From: Bin87 sp965232895
GTDB taxonomy: Bacteria; Chloroflexota; Dehalococcoidia; Lucifugimonadales; UBA3495
DNA length: 64,000 nt
NCBI GenBank assembly: GCA_965232895.1
Contig: OZ247430.1
Span: 496,001-560,000, forward strand
Direction of reading: 5' to 3'
Shown: in pieces, positions 61,610 to 64,000 of the stretch
How positions within the stretch are numbered: the stretch's first letter is position 1
Layout: every line of letters starts with the position of its first letter
Made by a program: the position numbers and the translations under genes
The notes under the pieces: generated by a model
The model's database searches: none
Seen by the model: only the letters and a program-made list of their open reading frames with translations
What the model was told of the DNA's origin: nothing

Positions 61610-61924
61610 ATGTTCATCGCCACCAACCGCATCAAGGTCAAGACCGGCTACGGCGACACCCTGGCCGAGATGTTCAAAGCCCGGGGCGCCGTCCAGGACC
61701 ATTCCGGGTTCATCAGCTTCGAGCTGTGGAAGATGCACAAGACGCCGGACCACGAGGATTTCCTGGTGGTCACCCACTGGGAGACCGAAGAGGACCACCA
61801 TACCTGGACCCGCAGCGACGCTTTTCGTTCCGCCCATGCGGGCGGGCCACCCGATTTCCTTCTGGGCCCCGGCGAGTTTCATACCTACGAGGTAGTGCAC
61901 CGGCTGGAAGTGGCGGCGCACTGA
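61610..61924 (+). CDS. Antibiotic biosynthesis monooxygenase (ABM/IsdG-like) domain protein
   Basis: 104 residues: MFIATNRIKVKTGYGDTLAE begins a dimeric ferredoxin-like ABM domain; VQDHSGFISFELWKMHKTPD and FLVVTHWETEEDHHTWTRSD are characteristic. The HAGGPPDFLLGPGEFHTYEV tail is usual in IsdG/HtrA-type haem-degrading relatives and in plain ABM proteins. AAGGAG lies before the ATG, 11 nt after the LLM gene. Confidence 0.86.
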   Translation: MFIATNRIKVKTGYGDTLAEMFKARGAVQDHSGFISFELWKMHKTPDHEDFLVVTHWETEEDHHTWTRSDAFRSAHAGGPPDFLLGPGEFHTYEVVHRLEVAAH

Positions 61925-61960
61925 CGCACTATGGAGCCACGCTGCGGAATGGGCGATACC

Positions 61961-62602
61961 ATGACTACCGCCAAGGGAGCCAACATCGCCCCGGACAGCG
62001 CGCTGGTAATTGACCCGCGCGACCTGGGATCCATGGCGTCCGGGGCTGATCTGGAAAAGCTGTTCGTCGCGTTCGCCAAACGGAACAGCCAAAGCCCGTG
62101 GCAATTTGAGCTCAGCCCTGATGGGAAGATCATCATAATGGCGCCCGCCTACTACCCCGGCAGCGTCCATGAAAACGCGGCCAGCAGCATGTTGTTCGTT
62201 TGGGCTTTGGAATTCGGCGGAGTGGCGACCGGTCCCACCGCAGCGTATCGACTGCCGGGCAGCGGCGGCATCGCCGCTCCGGATGCTGCCTGGACAGCTA
62301 CCGAGCGATGGGAAAGCCACACCCCGGTCGCTGGGGATCCCATTGCGGTTTGCCCCGACTTCGTCATCGAGGTCCCTTCTCCTTCTGACAGCCTGGCATC
62401 AGTGCACGCCAAGATGCAACTCTATCTCGAAAACGGCGTCCTGCTGGGGTGGCTCATCGACCCGCCGAACCGCCGCGTCTATATCTATCGCGCCGGGCAG
62501 GCAGGGCCGGAATTGCTGGAAGACCCGGCGACGCTGTCCGGAGAAGATGTGCTGCCGGGCTTTGCCTTTGAGGTGGCCCGGTGGATATTTGACCGGGTTT
62601 AG
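61961..62602 (+). CDS. Uma2/DUF820 PD-(D/E)XK-type nuclease-like protein, copy 1
   Basis: 213 residues. ELSPDGKIIIMAPAYYPGSV, APDAAWTATERWE (Asp) and CPDFVIEVPSPSDSLASVHA with KMQLYLENGVLLGWLIDPPN show the D-ExV-QxK pattern of the restriction-nuclease fold. ATG at 61961 is chosen since it gives the same length and start as copy 2 and GGAATGGG precedes it. Uma2 proteins are abundant in cyanobacteria and Chloroflexota; their target is not known. Confidence 0.88.
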   Translation: MTTAKGANIAPDSALVIDPRDLGSMASGADLEKLFVAFAKRNSQSPWQFELSPDGKIIIMAPAYYPGSVHENAASSMLFVWALEFGGVATGPTAAYRLPGSGGIAAPDAAWTATERWESHTPVAGDPIAVCPDFVIEVPSPSDSLASVHAKMQLYLENGVLLGWLIDPPNRRVYIYRAGQAGPELLEDPATLSGEDVLPGFAFEVARWIFDRV

Positions 62603-62634
62603 ACCGGCATACCCTCATAGGCCGGAGTTCAGAT

Positions 62635-63276
62635 ATGGCCACAGCAACGAAAACCAGCATAGCGCCAGACAGTGCGCTGGTCATTAACCCGCGTCACTTG
62701 GGGATTACGGCAACTGGAGCAGAACTCGCAAAGCTGTTCGTAGAGTTTTGCTATCGCAATAGCAGCAGCATCTGGCAATTCGAGCTTGCCCCGTCTGGAG
62801 AAATCATCGTAATGCCGCCTACTCATCATCCCAGTGACGGCCATGAAATAAAGACCGCATCAAGGCTCGACTTCTGGACGGATGGATATGGCGGAGTTGC
62901 CAGGGGCGCCAATTCCGCATTTGATATGCCGGTGACTGGCGGCATCCTTTGCCCAGACGCCTCCTGGACATCACAGGAACAATGGGACGCGTACGCGCAC
63001 GTCAGCGGCAACGCACACCCTTTCTGCCCTGACTTCGTAGTAGAGATCCGCTCCACATCCGACAGCCTTGCGCCGCTCCACGCCAAGATGAGGCTCTACA
63101 TCCAGAACGGCGCTTTGCTGGGCTGGCTCATTGACCCACCCAACCGCCGCGTCTATATCTACCGCGCCGGGCAGGCAGAACCGGAATTGCTGGAAGACCC
63201 GGCTACGCTGTCTGGAGATGACGTTTTACCTGGTTTCGTCTTTGAGGTCGCCCGTTGGATTTTTGACCGGTCTTAG
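62635..63276 (+). CDS. Uma2/DUF820 PD-(D/E)XK-type nuclease-like protein, copy 2
   Basis: 213 residues, tandem paralogue of copy 1 after 32 nt. ELAPSGEIIVMPPTHHPSDG, CPDASWTSQEQWDAYAHV and CPDFVVEIRSTSDSLAPLHA carry the fold. The N-terminal two thirds diverge from copy 1, while the end (NRRVYIYRAGQA, PELLEDPATLSG, FEVARWIFDR) is nearly identical in protein and DNA. Confidence 0.88.
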   Translation: MATATKTSIAPDSALVINPRHLGITATGAELAKLFVEFCYRNSSSIWQFELAPSGEIIVMPPTHHPSDGHEIKTASRLDFWTDGYGGVARGANSAFDMPVTGGILCPDASWTSQEQWDAYAHVSGNAHPFCPDFVVEIRSTSDSLAPLHAKMRLYIQNGALLGWLIDPPNRRVYIYRAGQAEPELLEDPATLSGDDVLPGFVFEVARWIFDRS

Positions 63277-63349
63277 CCGGCATTGACGTTGCGGGCCACA
63301 GCTCCCACATCCTTCGCGTGGGTCCTTCATTTCGCAAAGGAAACTGTAA

Positions 63350-64000
63350 ATGGAGCCGCACGAACCGACATTGGTACCTGAGCCATTCGGCCCGCTGCAG
63401 GGAGTGCGCATTCTGTCCACTGGCACAATAGTTGCCGAGCCCGTGGCCGCTGGCATGGCGGCGGACGTGGGCGCCGAGGTGATCCACATCGAGCGGCCCG
63501 GCAGCGGAGAGGACTGGAGGCACGCGGAGTTCCCCATCGAGTCCCCGAGCGGTGTTCAGGTGGCCAGCTCCTGGATCCAGGACCACCGGAACATGTTCCA
63601 TACCACCCTGGATTTCAGCACCCCTGAAGGTCGCGACATTTTCCTGAAGCTCCTGCAGCGAGCCGACATCTGGATGGAGAGTTCCAAGGCCCGCACCTAC
63701 GACAAGTGGGGTCTGGATGACGCGACGGTGTTGGACTCCAATCCGAAATTGGTGATCTGCCACGTATCGGGATAAGGGCAGGACGGTGACCCGGATTACG
63801 TCGGACGGGCTTCCTACGATTTCACGGCGCAGGCTTTCGGCGGCATGATGAACCTCATGGGCAACCCGGAGCCCGAACCACCGACTCGGGCAGTGCCCTG
63901 GACGGCCGACTACATCACCGCCCTGTTCTGCCTTTGGTCGTCACTGGCGGCGTACATATACGCAGAACGCACCGGCGAGGGGCAGGTCATCGACCTCGCG
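63350..64000 (+). pseudogene. Type III CoA-transferase broken by an in-frame TAA, continues past window
   Basis: Starts MEPHEPTLVPEPFGPLQGVR and shows family blocks VAEPVAAGMAADVGAEVIHI and MFHTTLDFSTPEGRDIFLKL. After VICHVSG the frame meets TAA at 63773-63775. The same frame then continues without another stop as GQDGDPDYVGRASYDFTAQA, FGGMMNLMGNPEPEPP and RTGEGQVIDLA to the window end, matching the family. Relatives have GYG or GFG at this point, so TAA replaces a Tyr (or Phe) codon. A true nonsense mutation, read-through or sequencing error are all possible. Confidence 0.8.

Overview
The window is 64 kb of densely packed, high-GC bacterial DNA with short intergenic gaps, many ATGA/TGATG gene overlaps and frequent GTG/TTG starts. 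No rRNA, tRNA, CRISPR array, complete insertion sequence or prophage was seen. The gene content includes luciferase-like (LLM) oxidoreductases, F420-type PPOX and LLM enzymes, a mycothiol-type formaldehyde dehydrogenase homologue, a DUF1501/DUF1800 pair, several type III CoA-transferases and GlcDEF. This mix, with a canonical rpmH-rnpA-yidD-yidC-jag cluster, best fits a free-living Chloroflexota (Dehalococcoidia/SAR202-like) genome. That placement is inference from gene content only.

Layout. 1-3994: purF-purM-small ORF-purH purine operon, minus strand, with a purF promoter so close that the mRNA should be leaderless. 4050-7792: rpmH, rnpA, yidD, a PQQ-propeller lipoprotein, yidC and jag (ribosomal protein, RNase P protein, membrane insertion). 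7951-13751: alpha/beta hydrolase, MscR-like dehydrogenase, nucleoside hydrolase, peroxiredoxin, gamma-glutamyltransferase. 13907-15102: intergenic repeats, including a 195-bp MITE-like element that overlaps the stop of a luciferase-like gene. 16340-20115: pstC-pstA-pstB-phoU phosphate uptake, with an FN3-like domain inside PstC. 20170-23049: an assimilatory sulfite/nitrite reductase and hemD behind a cysteine-codon-rich leader peptide and terminator, the strongest candidate here for an undescribed regulatory system.

23046-37134: cupin, radC, a phosphotransferase with a decayed duplicate of its 3' end, a TPP enzyme, nnr, acpS, metF, enoyl-CoA hydratase, small DUF167 and phosphatase genes, two sister zinc-ribbon microproteins with strong terminators, a JAMM protease, a Na+/Ca2+ exchanger and leuB. 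37231-38939: a visibly less GC-rich ImmA/IrrE-PIN toxin-antitoxin-like pair. 39061-42766: DUF1501, DUF1800 and an NHL propeller. 42774-48780: glcDEF glycolate oxidase and a glyoxylate aminotransferase, together a glycolate-to-glycine route. 49726-54278: trpDCFB (no trpA) and an HNH nuclease. 54357-64000: amidohydrolase, oligopeptidase B, SRPBCC protein, two CoA-transferases, an LLM enzyme, an ABM monooxygenase, tandem Uma2 nucleases and a third CoA-transferase broken by an in-frame stop.

Several genes are functionally coupled. Sulfite reductase needs siroheme, whose precursor HemD makes. GlcDEF makes the glyoxylate that the aminotransferase can convert to glycine. PstCAB transport is gated by PhoU. 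Decay is visible in at least three places: the phosphotransferase tail, the frameshifted HEPN/PaREP1-like gene and the CoA-transferase with an ochre codon.
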